In this document: piece after piece, positions 33,386 through 46,224 of the stretch
Numbering within the stretch: position 1 is the first letter of the stretch
Layout of the letters: each line of letters starts with the position of its first letter
NCBI GenBank assembly: GCA_033398695.1
Contig: CM065815.1
Coordinates: forward strand, 102,080,501-102,144,500
DNA length: 64,000 nucleotides
Source: Orobanche coerulescens
Lineage: Eukaryota > Streptophyta > Magnoliopsida > Lamiales > Orobanchaceae
Reading direction: 5' to 3'
Notes under the pieces: generated by a model
Told to the model about the DNA's origin: nothing
Database searches by the model: none
The model's input: the letters and a program-made list of their open reading frames with translations, nothing else
Program-made: the position numbers and the translations under genes

Positions 33386-34543
33386 TGATACGATATCTAA
33401 TATTCCAGTCGAAGAAACTCCAATCAAAATCGACATCCACGACGATACAAATTCACATGGTCATGCATCATTATACTTGGGAGAAAAGAACACGCGAATT
33501 GGAGTTACGTTGTTAATCGGAATCGAAATAACGTAAAATTCGACGACGGAATCGGTCCGAAAGCATGAAAAATCGGCCATATCATGCTTGAAAGGGACCT
33601 CACTTGACTTCATATCTTGACAAGATAATGAAGTTATTTTCTCCTTCCCCACCATAACACAAACGGCCGAAACATAAAGATGGAGTGAAGACTTTCATCC
33701 TTCATGTCATTGTCTCTCATGTCCTATTCACCATAATAAGTCCAAAGAGGTTGATATCAATCTTCACAAAATCCTCCTCACTCCTTGATAAAGATCGGCC
33801 GATTTGTTGCTTGCAAGAAAGGACAATTTGTGAAGACAATTGGTGAAGATCTTCTTCTTGTCACCATCAAGTCCAAGATTGCTTCATGTCTTAATCACAT
33901 AATAAAACCAAGATACTTGGTATCTCATCTTTAGATTTTCGGCCGAAATGGAAGTTGCTAGGAAGTTTCATTTCTCGTTTTGTTGTATTTTCTTACGGTT
34001 GGAGACTACTATATATAGTAGTGCTCGTTGTATTTGTAACAGATCTTGAATATTAATAAACCTTGTATTTCTTTGAAATATACGTTGAACGAGTTCAACA
34101 AAACTTTAGTTATTATTTCGACGCGTCTCGAATTATAACTTGATCGATTCTCAATAGGTCTTGAGGAGAGATTATTTTTATCGAGTTATAGGTCTAATTC
34201 GGTAAAACACATTCAAACCCATACACTATCCTACATCCCTACCGAAAACCGTATAAATTTCGCCACCACCTTTTATTTTGTCAGACGACGAGTTGTCAGA
34301 CGAGCGAGTCCTCATTGCTCAAATTGTCAGACGAGCGAGTCTTGCTGCTCGGAAGTGCTATATCGACGAGTTGCCGGTGTTCGAATCGCCAGAGCGGCTT
34401 GCTTCATTTCGGCCGAGTAATCGTCGCTATCAGACGTGAAAGAGTCTTCATTGCATCGAGAGAGAATTCGTATCATAAGACCGTGATAATCTTCCGTTGT
34501 ATTTTATACGTTTTACGTACACTTACATACGTAATTCGTATCA
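33386..34543 (+). repeat. 5' LTR of element K
   Basis: It is an R1 LTR with the palindromic TATA at 34005-34022 and the U5 module at 34117-34205. An extra segment of about 200 bp (34278-34483) absent from G and J carries three TTGTCAGACGA repeats and ends with an LTR/PBS-junction-like AATTCGTATCATAAG. Confidence 0.94.
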
Positions 34544-34594
34544 TAAGTGGTATCAGAGCCATTTGTCTCACCGTTCTCGACGTTACTCAAGAAG

Positions 34595-35518
34595 ATGGCA
34601 TTCACCGATGAAGAAGTAGCACAACTACGTGACGTTCTTCGTGGCTTACCGGAGCCCAGAATCCAAGCACGACGAGGATACGACACCATGCATGCACCAC
34701 GACATGCTGATGAATACAAGACAAGCGAACTTCCGGAGTTCGTAGGCGGCACCGATCCCGAGGTTTATTTGGAGTGGGAAAGAAAAATTGAACGAATGTT
34801 TGAGTTCAAGGATCTCAATGACGAGGTACGTTGCAAGTATGCGATTCTCAAACTTGGAAAGGGAGCTTCCCTTTGGTTTGAGCGAATGAAGACACAAAGA
34901 GTTCGTCTTAAAAGAGAAGATACGTTCGTGGGATTCTCTAAAAAGGAAACTACGAAAAAGATATGTCCCGACTACACACAAGTTAAGCTTGTATCGAAAA
35001 ATTTCTGACCTCACGCAAGGAAAGCTAAGTGTCGAGGAGTACATCGAGGAGTTTGAAAACTTATCCTTGATGGGAGAACTTGAAGAAAGCGAAGAATTGC
35101 GGATGTCCCGTTTCCTACGAGGTTTGAACAAAAATATTGCTAATTCCGTGGAACTCTACCCCTATGCCGACTTTGATACTTTATGCGGACTTTGCATAAA
35201 GTTGGAAAATCAAAACAAAGCAAAACTTTCTAAACCCGAATTCCCATCTAAATACGGAAATACCAACTTTGGCGCGAGTTCTAGCTCGTTTCCAAAAACT
35301 GTCACCACAAACCAACCCGTTACTACCATTCAAAAAACTCCTATCACCCCAAAAGAAACAAGCCTATCTAAAGTCCGGTGTTTCAAATGTCAAGGATTTG
35401 GACACTATCAAAGTGCTTGTCCAAATCGGAGAATTGTGACGTTACGAGAAGCCATAGCCGTCCGAGAAGAATTACTAGCCGAAGAAGAAAGAATTGGAGA
35501 AGTTTTTAACTTAGAAGC
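34595..35518 (+). pseudogene. Element K Gag, 5' part, cut by L
   Basis: The start MAFTDEEVAQLRDVL is 51 bp after the LTR. One frame runs to about 34905, then a small block change (VRLKREDTFVGF in place of VRAGKEKIRSW) shifts the frame. The correct frame resumes at 34989 with KISDLTQGKLSVEEYIEEF and continues through the CCHC knuckle (CFKCQGFGHYQSAC, near 35380-35425) to FNLEA, where element L enters after GAAGC. It continues at 41488. Confidence 0.87.
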
Positions 35519-36386
35519 TGATACGATATCTAATATTCCAGTCGAAGAAACTCCGATAAAAATCGACATCCATGATGATGCAAATTCGCATGGCCATGCA
35601 TCGTTGTACTTAGGAGAAAATGTTACACGGATTGGAGTTACGTTACTAATCGGAACCGGAGTTACGTAAATATGGCGAAGGAATTAACGCTTAATCGCCC
35701 GAACATGGAGGATCGGCCGATTGGTCCACACCCGAAGATTTGTCAAGCATCCCTTTCCAAGTTTGTCAAAGTCACCAAAGCTTTAGATTATTCAAAAGTA
35801 CCCTTCCCCACCCTTGAAAAAATCGGCCCAAACATGATCATCAAAAATCTTCATGATCTTGCCAAATCAAAGAAGATCTCACCTTTTGCCCCACCTTGAA
35901 GATTTCGGCCGAGCATGCTAAAGGAGGGAGATTTCCATTTTCGTTTTTTATTGTTGTTTTTGTATTATTTCGGCCGATTAGGATGTTGTTAGGAAGTTTC
36001 CTTTTCTCGTTTTGTTATATTTTCTTTCGGTTGGAAACTACTATATATAGTAGTGCTCGTTGTGGTTGTAAGACATCGAGAATCATAATAAACTTTGTAT
36101 TTCCTTTGAAATATACGTTGAACGAGTTCGACAAACCTTAAGTTATTGTTTCGACGAGTTTCGAGATTTTAACTTTGATCAATTCTCAAAAGGTCTTGGG
36201 AAACGATTACCCTTTTATCGAGTTATAGGTCTAGTTCGATAAAACACGCCAAACTCCGTACATCACCCTACTTCACGGCCGAAACACCATCAACTTTCGG
36301 CCACCCTTAACAAAATTCGAGTGATACTTTGTTACGTGTTAACCTTCCGTTGTGTTTTATACGTATTACTTACGTAATTCGTATCA
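35519..36386 (+). repeat. 5' LTR of element L
   Basis: The palindromic TATA is at 36037-36054 and the U5 module at 36150-36242. Differences from the 3' copy cluster around 35674-35745. Confidence 0.94.
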
Positions 36387-36439
36387 TAAGTGGTATCAGA
36401 GCGCCACTTGTCTCACAGTTCTCGACATCACTGAAGAAA

Positions 36440-37340
36440 ATGGCATTCACCGATGAAGAAGTAGCACAACTACGTGACGTTCTTAGTGGCTTGCCGAGCC
36501 TTAATCCATGCACGACGAGGACATGACACCATGCATGCACCACGACATGCGGATGAATACAAGACCGAACTTCCGAGTTCGTAGGCGGCACCGATCCCGA
36601 AGTTTATCCGGAGTGGGAGAGAAAAATTGAACGAATGTTTGAGTTCAAGGAACTCAATGACGAGGTACGTTGCAAGTACGCGATCCTCAAACTTGGAAAG
36701 GAGCTTCCTTTGGTTTGAGCGAATGAAGACGCAGAGAAGCCGTGCGGGAAAGAGAAGATACGTTCGTGGGATTCCCTAAAAGGAAACTACGAAAAAGATA
36801 TGTCCCGGCTACACACAAGCCGAGCACAGACGAAAAATTTCTGACCTCACGCAAGAAAAGCTCAGTGTCGAGGAGTACATCGAGGAGTTTGAAAACTTAT
36901 CCTTGATGGGAGAACTTGAAGAAAGCGAAGAATTGCGGATGTCCCGTTTCCTACGAGGTTTGAACAAAAACATTGCTAATTCCGTGGAACTCTACCCCTA
37001 TTCTGACTTCGATACTTTATGCGGACTTTGCATAAAGTTGGAAAATCAAAACAAAACCAAACTCTCTAAACCCGAATTTCCACCTAAATACGGAAATACC
37101 AACTTTGGCGCGAGTTCTAGCTCGTTTCCAAAACCTGTCACCACAAGCCAGTCCGTTACTACCATTCCAAAAACCCCTACCACACCAAAAGAGACGAGCC
37201 TATCTAAAGTCCGATGTTTCAAATGTCAAGGATTTGGACACTATCAAAGTGCTTGTCCGAATCGGAGGATTGTGTTGTTACGAGAAGCCCTAGCCCCGAG
37301 AGGAATTATTAGCCAAGAAGAAAGAGTTGAGACGTTTTAA
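36440..37340 (+). pseudogene. Element L Gag, many small indels
   Basis: MAFTDEEVAQLRDVL at 36440 opens the gene, but by 36526 the frame is lost. Pieces of the capsid (EWERKIERMFEF, RCKYAILKLGK) are spread over frames to about 36900. An intact frame from 36903 gives MGELEESEELRMSRF, KNIANSVELYPYSDF, the P/T linker, the CCHC knuckle (CFKCQGFGHYQSAC) and ends at 37340 in ERVETF. It lacks the short acidic linker to protease in frame. Confidence 0.84.
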
Positions 37341-37364
37341 CTTAGAAGTCGACGAAGAAGAAGA

Positions 37365-39074
37365 ATGCGAGGCATACGATGCCCGAACTATGACACGAAC
37401 CTTGTCCTTCGCATGTTACAAACGAAGACGACCAGTGACGAAGAACAACGAGACCAAATCTTTCACACGAAGTGTCGTGTCGGAGAGAAATGGTGTAGCT
37501 TGATCATTGACGGTGGAAGTTGTACAAACGTGGCATCGAGCGAGATGGTCTCAAAACTCGGCTTGATCACCACGGCCCATCCTAAGCCGTATGCACTCCA
37601 TTGGCTCGATGATGGAAACAAGGTGAAAGTATCAAGGCAAGTGAAGGTCGGACTCACCATGGGTTCGTATGGCGATGATATTACATGCGATGTATTACCG
37701 ATGGACGCATGTCACGTGTTATTAGGAAGACCTTGGCTATTTGATCGGGACGTACTACACCGAGGGAGGAGTAATGAGTATGAGCTACGTGACAAAGGTA
37801 AAAAAATTGTCCTTAAACCTATGTCACCTCAAGCTATCCGGACGATGAGTTCGAAAAAAGTCGAAGGACCGAAACTTACGATGTTTGCAAACGAGAAAGA
37901 AGTCGAACACGCCATTGACGATGGCGAACATGTTTATTTGATGATGATCAAGGAGGTCCGAAATCTTGCCACCAAATTGCAAAATGAGGAGGAGATAGAT
38001 GCACTATTACACGAGTTTTCGGACGTATTTCCCGAAGACTTGCCGGTAGGATTACCACCTATCCGCGGGATTGAACACCAGATTGATCTTATACCGGGAG
38101 CTCCATTACCGAACAAAGCGGCGTATCGTTGTAATCCCGAAGAAACAAAAGAACTACAACGTCAAATTGATGAACTCATGAATCACGGATATGTCCGAGA
38201 AAGTTTAAGTCCGTGTGCGGTTCCAGTTCTACTTGTGCCAAAAAAAGACGGAACATGGCGAATGTGTATTGACAGTAGAGCCGTGAATAACATCACCGTC
38301 AAGTATCGGTTTCCCATCCCGAGACTAGACGACATGCTGGACGAGTTACATGGCTCGGTTATATTTTCCAAAGTTGATTTACGGAGCGGATACCATCAAA
38401 TCCGCATGCGAGAGGGAGACGAATGGAAAACGGCGTTTAAGACGAAGAATGGACTTTACGAATGGGTTGTGATGCCATTCGGCCTCACCAACGCCCGAGC
38501 ACCTTTATGAGGTTGATGAACGAGGTTCTTAAACCTTTCTTGGGAAAGTTTGTTGTCGTGTACTTAGACGACATTTTGATCTACAGTCGGTCCGTAGAAG
38601 AACATCTCGAACATTTGCGGTACGTGTTTGAGACGCTAAGGGAACAAAAACTTTATGGAAAACGGGAGAAGTGTACTTTCCTAGTCGAGAGTCTTGTCTT
38701 TCTCTATGTTGTTTCAAAAGACGGAGTTTTGGCCGACCAAGAGAAGATCGCGGCAATCAAGTCGTGGCCGACCCCAAAGACAATCACGGAGGTACGGTCA
38801 TTTCACGGCCTCGCTTCTTTTTACCGACGATTCATACGGACTTCAAAGACTATCTCCATCCGATCACGGAGTGTCTAAAAAGGGAACTTTTGCTTGGAAC
38901 GAGACGGCCCAAAAGGCTTTTGAAAACTTAAAAGGAAAATTATGTGAAGCGCCGATTTTGACGTTGCCCGATTTTTCACAACCGTTTGAGGTAGAATGCG
39001 ATGCTAGCGGAGTTGGAATCGGGCGGTGCTCATTCAGAGAGGCCGTCCCATTGCCTATTTTTCGGAGAAGCTAA
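37365..39074 (+). pseudogene. Element L protease and reverse transcriptase
   Basis: One long frame from 37365 to 38510 covers the protease ([29 protein letters not shown]), the linker [19 protein letters not shown], and the RT fingers and palm up to MPFGLTNA. A missing base at APSTF moves the rest ([19 protein letters not shown] near 38560, [12 protein letters not shown]) to another frame at 38462-38878. A further shift leads to [13 protein letters not shown] of RNase H (to 39074). At VFLGYVV a whole codon is missing (VFLYVV), a change also seen in element K. Confidence 0.87.
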
Positions 39075-40765
39075 GTGGCGCCCGAGTGAATTATTGTACT
39101 TACGACAAGGAGTTCTATGCTATCGTAAGAGCACTCGATCATTGGAGTCATTATCTGCGTTCTAAACATTTCGTGCTGCATTCGGATCACGAGTCGTTGA
39201 AATACATCAACGGACAGAGTAAGCTAAGCCCGAGGCATGCAAAATGGGTGGAATTTTTACAATCTTTTCATTTTTCATCCAAGTACAAAGACGGGAAGAG
39301 TAATGTAGTGGCGGATGCACTGTCGAGACGGTATGCCTTACTGTCGATGCTAGATGTTCGTTTGTTGGGATTCGAGACTTTGAAAGATCATTACAACGAC
39401 GATTTGGATTTCGGGGAAATTTTTAACCGTTGTAAAACGGCCCCGTACGAGGAATTTGTTTTACAAGATGGCTTTCTCTTCAAGGGGAATAAACTATGTG
39501 TGCCGAGACATACAATTCGGGAATTCTTTGGTTCGGGAGGCGCACGGAGGAGGACTAGCCGGTCACTTGGCTCGACCAAAACTGTAGAGGTGCTAAAAGA
39601 ACATTTCTTTTGGCCGAAGATGTATGGTGACGTCAGCACAATCGTGAGCAAATGCGTAACTTGTCATATGATGAAAAGTTCGTTCAAGTCGAGTACATAC
39701 ATGCCGTTGCCGATACCGTTACGACCGTGGGAGGATGTCTCGATGGATTTTATTGTGGCTTTACCTCGTACTCAACGAGGCAAAGACTCGATCATGGTGG
39801 TCGTCGACCGTTTTTCAAAAATGGCTCACTTTGTCGCATGCCACAAAACCGATGATGCAAGCAACGTGGCGGACTTGTATTTCCGGGAAATAGTTCGTTT
39901 ACACGGAGTTCCAAAAACTATCGTGTCGGATCGAGATTCCAAATTTCTGAGTTACTTCTGGAATACTTTATGGAGGAAAGTCGGTACTAAACTCCTATTC
40001 AAGATTTCACATCACCCGCAAATGCAGAGGCATCGAGGTAACTAATCGAACCTTGGGAGCATTATTACGAGGATTGGTAAATAAAACTCAGAAAGATTGG
40101 GACGTTAAACTTGCTCATGCTGAATTCGCATACAACCGATCACCCGGTTATGCCACGGCTCATTCACCTTTTGAAGTGGTATACGGATTAAATCCGCACT
40201 TGCCATTGGACTTGATTCCCCTGCCGAGCAACGAATTGGTTCACAAGGACGCCGAAGCAAAACTCAAATCCATGATGAAGTTACACGAAAAGATACGGGA
40301 ACGGATTAAAGAAGTAAATGAAATATACAAACGGAAGTCGAACAAAAATAAAAAGACGAGATTATTTGATGTTGGCGACTTGGTTTGGATACATTTGAGA
40401 AAAGAAAGATTCCCAAGCAAACGGAAGAACAAATTGATGCCGAGAGCCGAGGGTCCGTACAAAATTGTGGAAAAGGTGAACGACAACGCATACAAAGTCG
40501 AACTTCCGGGCGAATACGGAGTACACGCGACATTCAACGTAGGTGATCTCTCACCTTATCTTGACGACGATGGCATTGCAGGGTGAGGTCAATTCCTTTC
40601 AAAGACGGAGGGAATGATACGATATCTAATATTCCAGTCGAAGAAACTCCGATAAAAATCGACATCCATGATGATGCAAATTCGCATGGCCATGCATCGT
40701 TGTACTTAGGAGAAAATGTTACACGGATTGGAGTTACGTTACTAATCGGAACCGGAGTTACGTAA
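39026..40765 (+). pseudogene. Element L RNase H, integrase and LTR tail
   Basis: 39026-40045 is open: [37 protein letters not shown], the zinc region with a local change ([13 protein letters not shown] replaces [13 protein letters not shown]), [13 protein letters not shown] and [13 protein letters not shown]. The stretch carrying the third catalytic residue is damaged ([11 protein letters not shown]). 40053-40586 is intact from [15 protein letters not shown] to FNVGDLSPYLDDDGIAG and a stop. The tail (MRSIPFKDGGNDT into the LTR, ending at 40765) is open in the -1 frame. Confidence 0.86.
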
Positions 40766-41482
40766 ATATGGCGACGGAATTAACGTCAGAATCGGCCGGA
40801 ACATGGAGGATCGGCCGATTGGTCCACACCAAGATTTGTCAAGCATCCCTTTCCAAGTTTGTCAAAGTCACCAAAGCTTTAGATTATTCAAAAGTACCCT
40901 TCCCCACCCTTGAAAAAATCGGCCCAAACATGATCATCAAAAATCTTCATGATCTTGCCAAATCAAAGAAGATCTCACCTTTTGCCCCACCTTGAAGATT
41001 TCGGCCGAGCATGCTAAAGGAGGGAGATTTCCATTTTCGTGTTTTATTGTTGTTTTTGTATTATTTCGGCCGATTAGGATGTTGTTAGGAAGTTTCCTTT
41101 TCTCGTTTTGTTGTATTTTCTTTCGGTTGGAAACTACTATATATAGTAGTGCTCGTTGTGGTTGTAAGACATCGAGAATCATAATAAACTTTGTATTTCC
41201 TTTGAAATATACGTTGAACGAGTTCGACAAACCTTAAGTTATTGTTTCGACGAGTTTCGAGATTTTAACTTTGATCAATTCTCAAAAGGTCTTGGGAAAC
41301 GATTACCCTTTTATCGAGTTATAGGTCTAGTTCGATAAAACACGCCAAACTCCGTACATCACCCTACTTCACGGCCGAAACACCATCAACTTTCGGCCAC
41401 CCTTAACAAAATTCGAGTGATACTTTGTTACGTGTTAACCTTCCGTTGTGTTTTATACGTATTACTTACGTAATTCGTATCA
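40615..41482 (+). repeat. 3' LTR of element L
   Basis: It follows the polypurine tract TTTCAAAGACGGAGGGAA. The U5 module is at 41246-41338. Confidence 0.94.
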
Positions 41483-41487
41483 GAAGC

Positions 41488-42889
41488 TGGCGAAGAAGAA
41501 GAAGAATGCGAGGCATACGATGCCCCGAACTATGACACGAACCTCGTCCTTCGCATGTTACAAACGAAGGCAACCCCGAGTGACGAAGAACAACGAGACC
41601 AAATCTTTCACACGAAGTGTCGTGTCGGAGAGAAATGGTGTAGCTTGATCATTGACGGTGGAAGTTGTACAAACGTGGCATCAAGCGAGATGGTCTCAAA
41701 ACTCGGTTTGATCACCACGGCCCATCCTAAGCCGTATGCACTCCATTGGCTCGATGATGGAAACAAGGTGAAAGTATCAAGGCAAGTGAAGGTCGGACTC
41801 ACCATGGGTTCGTATGGTGATGATATTACATGCGATGTACTACCGATGGACGCATGTCACGTGTTATTAGGAAGACCTTGGTTATTTGATCGGGACGTAC
41901 TACATCGAGGGAGGAGTAACGAGTATGAGTTACGTGACAAAGGTAAAAAAATTGTTCTTAAACCTATGTCACCTCAAGCTATCCGGACGATGAGTTCGAA
42001 AAAAGTAGAAGGACCGAAACTTACGATGTTTGCAAACGAGAAAGAAGTCGAACACGCCATTGACGATGGCGAACGTGTTTATTTGATGATGATCAAAGAG
42101 GTTCGAAATCTTGCCACCAAATCACACCATGAAGAAGAGATAGATGCGCTATTACACGAGTTTTCGGACGTATTTCCCGAAGACTTGCCGGTAGGATTAC
42201 CACCTATCCGCGGAATTGAACACCAGATTGATCTTATACCGGGAGCTCCATTACCGAACAAAGCGGCGTATCGTTGTAATCCCGAAGAAACCAAAGAACT
42301 ACAACGTCAAATTGATGAACTCATGAATCACGGATATGTCCGAGAAAGTTTAAGTCCGTGTGCGGTTCCAGTTCTACTTGTGCCAAAAAAAGACGGATCA
42401 TGGCGAATGTGTATTGACAGTAGAGCCGTGAATAACATCACCGTCAAGTATCGGTTCCCCATCCCGAGACTAGACGACATGCTGGACGAGTTACATGGCT
42501 CGGTTATATTCTCCAAAGTTGATTTACGGAGCGGATACCATCAAATCCGCATGCGAGAGGGAGACGAATGGAAAACGGCGTTTAAAACAAAGAATGGACT
42601 TTACGAATGGGTTGTGATGCCATTCGGCCTCACCAACGCCCTGAGCACTTTTATGAGGTTGATGAACGAGGTTCTCAAACCTTTCTTGGGAAAGTTTGTT
42701 GTCGTATACTTAGACGACATCTTGATCTACAGTCGATCCTTAGAGGAACATCTCGAACATTTGCGGCACGTATTTGAAACGCTAAGGGAACATAAACTTT
42801 ACGGAAAGCGGGAGAAGTGTACTTTCCTAGTCGAGAGTCTTGTCTTTCTCTATGTTGTTTCGAAAGAAGGAGTTTCGGTCGACCAATAA
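41488..42889 (+). pseudogene. Element K Gag end, protease and reverse transcriptase
   Basis: It picks up K's frame after L with the acidic [17 protein letters not shown] linker. A single frame then covers the protease ([34 protein letters not shown]), [19 protein letters not shown], and RT with [47 protein letters not shown] (near 42715) and [15 protein letters not shown] at 42887-42889 ends it in the thumb, where sisters read DQEKI. The A-run before KDG is intact here, so the whole region is in frame. Confidence 0.89.
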
Positions 42890-44906
42890 AATATAGCGGC
42901 AATCAAGTCGTGTCCGACCCCAAACACAATCACGGAGGTACGATCATTCCAAGGCCTCGCCTCTTTTTACCGACGATTCATACGGGACTTTAGCACCATA
43001 TCCAGTCCGATCACGGAGTGTCTAAACAAAGGAACCGTTGCACGGCACGAGGCGGCCCAAAAGTCTGTTGAACATTTCAAAGGAAAATTATGTGAAGCGC
43101 CGATTTTGACGTTCCCCGATTATTCTCAACCGTTTGAGTTGGTATGCGACGCTAGAGGAGTTGGAATCGGGCGTGCTTATTCAAAGAGGCCGTCCCATCG
43201 CCTATTTTTCGGAGAAACTAAGTGGCGCCCGAGTGAATTATTGTACTTACGACAAGGAGTTCTTTGCTATCGTGAGAGCACTCGATCATTGAGTCATTAT
43301 CTACGTTCAAACATTTCGTGGCCGCATTCGATCACGAGTCGTTAAAATACATCAACGGACAAAGTAAGCTAAGCCCGAGGCATGCAAAATGGGTGGAATT
43401 TTTACAATCTTTTCACTTTTCATCCAAGTACAAAGACGGAAGAGTAATATAGTGGCGGATGCACTATCGAGACGGTATGCCTTCTGTCGATGCTAGATGT
43501 TCGCTTGTTGGGGTTCGAGACTTTGAAAGATCATTACAGCGACGATTTGGACTTCGGGGAAATTTTTAACCGTTGTAAAACGGCCCCGTACGAGGAATTT
43601 GTTTTACAAGATGGCTTTCTTTTCAAGGGAAATAAATTATGTGTGCCGAGACATACAATTCGGGAATTGCTGGTTCGGGAGGCGCACGGAGGAGGACTAG
43701 CCGGTCACTTCGGCTCGACCAAGACTGTAGAAGTGCTAAAAGAACATTTCTTTTGGCCAAAGATGTATGGTGACGTAAGCACAATCGTGAGTAAATGCGT
43801 CACTTGTCACATGATGAAAAGTTCGTTCAAGTCGAGTACATACATGCCGTTGCCAATACCGTTACGACCATGGGAGGATGTCTCGATGGATTTTATTGTG
43901 GCTTTACCTCGTACTCAACGAGGCAAAGACTCGATCATGGTGGTTGTCGACCGTTTTTCGAAAATGGCTCACTTTATAGCATGCCACAAAACCGATGATG
44001 CAAGCAATGTGGCGGACTTGTACTTCCGGGAAATAGTTCGTTTACACGGAGTTGCAAAAACTACCGTGTCGGATCGAGATTCCAAATTTCTGAGTTACTT
44101 CTGGAATACTTTATGGAGAAAAGTGGGCACTAAACTCCTATTCAGTACTTCACATCACCCACAAACCGATGGACAGACCGAGGTGACGAATCGAACCTTG
44201 GGAGCGTTATTGCGAGGATTGGTAAATAAAACACAAAAGGATTGGGACGTTAAACTTGCTCATGAATTCGCATACAACCGATCACCGGTTATGCCACGGC
44301 CCATTCACCTTTTGAAGTAGTATACTAATAAATCCGCACATGCCATTGGATTTGATTCCCTTACCGAGCGACGAATTGGTTCACAAAGACGCCGAATCGA
44401 AACTCAAATCAATGGTGAAGTTACATGAAAAGATACGGGAACGGATTAAAGAAGTGAATGAAATTTACAAACGGAAGTCGAACAAAAATAAAAAGGCGAG
44501 ATTATTTGATGTTGGCGACTTAGTTTGGATACATTTGAGAAAAGAAAGATTCCCAAGCAAACGGAAGAACAAATTGATGCCGAGAGCCGAAGGGCCGTAC
44601 AAAATTGTGGGAAAAGTGAACGACAACGCATACAAAGTCGAACTTCCGGGCGAATACGGAGTACACGCGACTTTCAACATAGGAGATCTCTCGCCTTACC
44701 TTGACGACGATGGCATTACGGAATTGAGGTCAATTCCTTTCAAAGAAGGAGGGAATGATACGATATCTAATATTCCAGTCGAAGAAACTCCAATCAAAAT
44801 CGACATCCACGACGATACAAATTCACATGGTCATGCATCATTATACTTGGGAGAAAAGAACACGCGAATTGGAGTTACGTTGTTAATCGGAATCGGAATA
44901 ACGTAA
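42890..44906 (+). pseudogene. Element K RNase H, integrase and LTR tail
   Basis: 42890-43489 is the most eroded part. It carries clustered substitutions as well as indels in the thumb and RNase H ([24 protein letters not shown] in a wrong frame). From 43490 to 44320 integrase is in one frame: [70 protein letters not shown], so all three catalytic acidic residues are present. A small deletion at AHAEF and a stop near 44320 follow. 44340-44906 is intact through FNIGDLSPYLDD and the LTR tail ending IGVTLLIGIGIT. Confidence 0.87.
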
Positions 44907-45908
44907 AATTCGACGACGGAATCGGTCCGAAAGCATGAAAAATCGGCCATATCATGCTTGAAAGGGACCTCACTTGACTTCATATCTTGACAAGATAATG
45001 AAGTTATTTTCTCCTTCCCCACCATAATACAAACGGCCGAAACATAAAGATGGAGTGAAGACTTTCATCCTTCATGTCATTGTCTCTCATGTCCTATTCA
45101 CCATAATAAGTCCAAAGAGGTTGATATCAATCTTCACAAAATCCTCCTCACTCCTTGATAAAGATCGGCCGATTTGTTGCTTGCAAGAAAGGACAATTTG
45201 TGAAGACAATTGGTGAAGATCTTCTTCTTGTCACCATCAAGTCCAAGATTGCTTCATGTCTTAATCACATAATAAAACCAAGATACTTGGTATCTCATCT
45301 TTAGATTTTCTACGAAATGGAAGTTGCTAGGAAGTTTCATTTCTCGTTTTGTTGTATTTTCTTACGGTTGTAGACTACTATATATAGTAGTGCTCGTTGT
45401 ATTTGTAACAGATCTTGAATATTAATAAACCTTGTATTTCTTTGAAATATACGTTGAACGAGTTCAACAAAACTTTAGTTATTATTTCGACGCGTCGAAT
45501 TATAACTTGATCGATTCTCAATAGGTCTTGAGGAGAGATTATTTTTATCGAGTTATAGGTCTAATTCGGTAAAACACATTCAAACCCATACACTATCCTA
45601 CATCCCTACGAAAATCGTATAAATTTCGCCACCACCTTTTATTTTGTCAGACGATTTGTTGTCAGACGAGCGAGTCCTGCTGCTCAAATTGTCAGACGAG
45701 CGAGTCTTGCCGTTCGGAAGTGCTATATCGACGAGTTGTCTTGCTCGAATCGGCCAGAGCGCTTGCTTCATTTCGGCTGAGTACTGTTCGCTACCGTACG
45801 TGAAAGAGTCTTCTGCTGTACCGAGAGAGAATTCGTATCATAAGACCGTGATAATCTTCCGTTGTATTTTATACGTTTTACGTACACTTACATACGTAAT
45901 TCGTATCA
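44756..45908 (+). repeat. 3' LTR of element K
   Basis: It pairs with 33386-34543, including the TTGTCAGACGA repeats and the internal AATTCGTATCATAAG. The U5 module is at 45486-45572, where a 2-bp loss makes TTCGACGCGTCGAA a perfect 14-bp palindrome. Confidence 0.94.
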
Positions 45909-45913
45909 TCAAC

Positions 45914-46173
45914 AAAACTTTAGTTATTGTTTCGACGCGTCTCGAGATTTTAACTTGATCAATTCTCAATAGGTCTTGAGAAGAGATTACCTTTATCGAG
46001 TTATAGGTCTAATTCGGTAAAACACATCAAAATCCGTATACCATACTACTTCACGGCCGAAATCCACTCAAATTCGGTCACCCCTTGTAATTTTCGAGTG
46101 ATACTTTGATACTTGTCAAGACGTAATAATCTTCTGTTGTATTTTATACGCATTACGAACGTAATTCGTATCA
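45914..46173 (+). repeat. 5' LTR of J, third piece
   Basis: It resumes after K, carries the U5 module (45931-46030) and ends GTAATTCGTATCA. Confidence 0.92.
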
Positions 46174-46224
46174 TAAGTGGTATCGGAGACATTTGTCTCA
46201 CGGTTCTCGACGTTACTCAAGAAG

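Larger units (their letters stand above)
35519..41482 (+). mobile_element. Element L: family R1 gag-pol retrotransposon, TSD GAAGC
   Basis: Both LTRs are 868 bp (35519-36386 and 40615-41482). The PBS TGGTATCAGAGCG is at 36391-36403. The TSD GAAGC is at 35514-35518 and 41483-41487. It forms a distinct R1 subgroup: the tail reads LGENVTRIGVTLLIG, and the first U5 loops differ (CGAG and AAGGTC). Confidence 0.96.
33386..45908 (+). mobile_element. Element K: family R1 gag-pol retrotransposon with long LTR, TSD TCAAC
   Basis: LTRs are 33386-34543 (1158 bp) and 44756-45908 (1153 bp). The PBS TGGTATCAGAGCC is at 34548-34560. The TSD TCAAC is at 33381-33385 and 45909-45913. Element L interrupts its gag at 35519. 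The LTRs differ at many sites, so it is older than G or I. Confidence 0.95.

Noticed and set aside
35672..36141. Two small ORFs (75 and 81 aa) repeated at 40768-41237
   Set aside because: They are inside L's LTR pair; the copies are LTR duplicates without family similarity.
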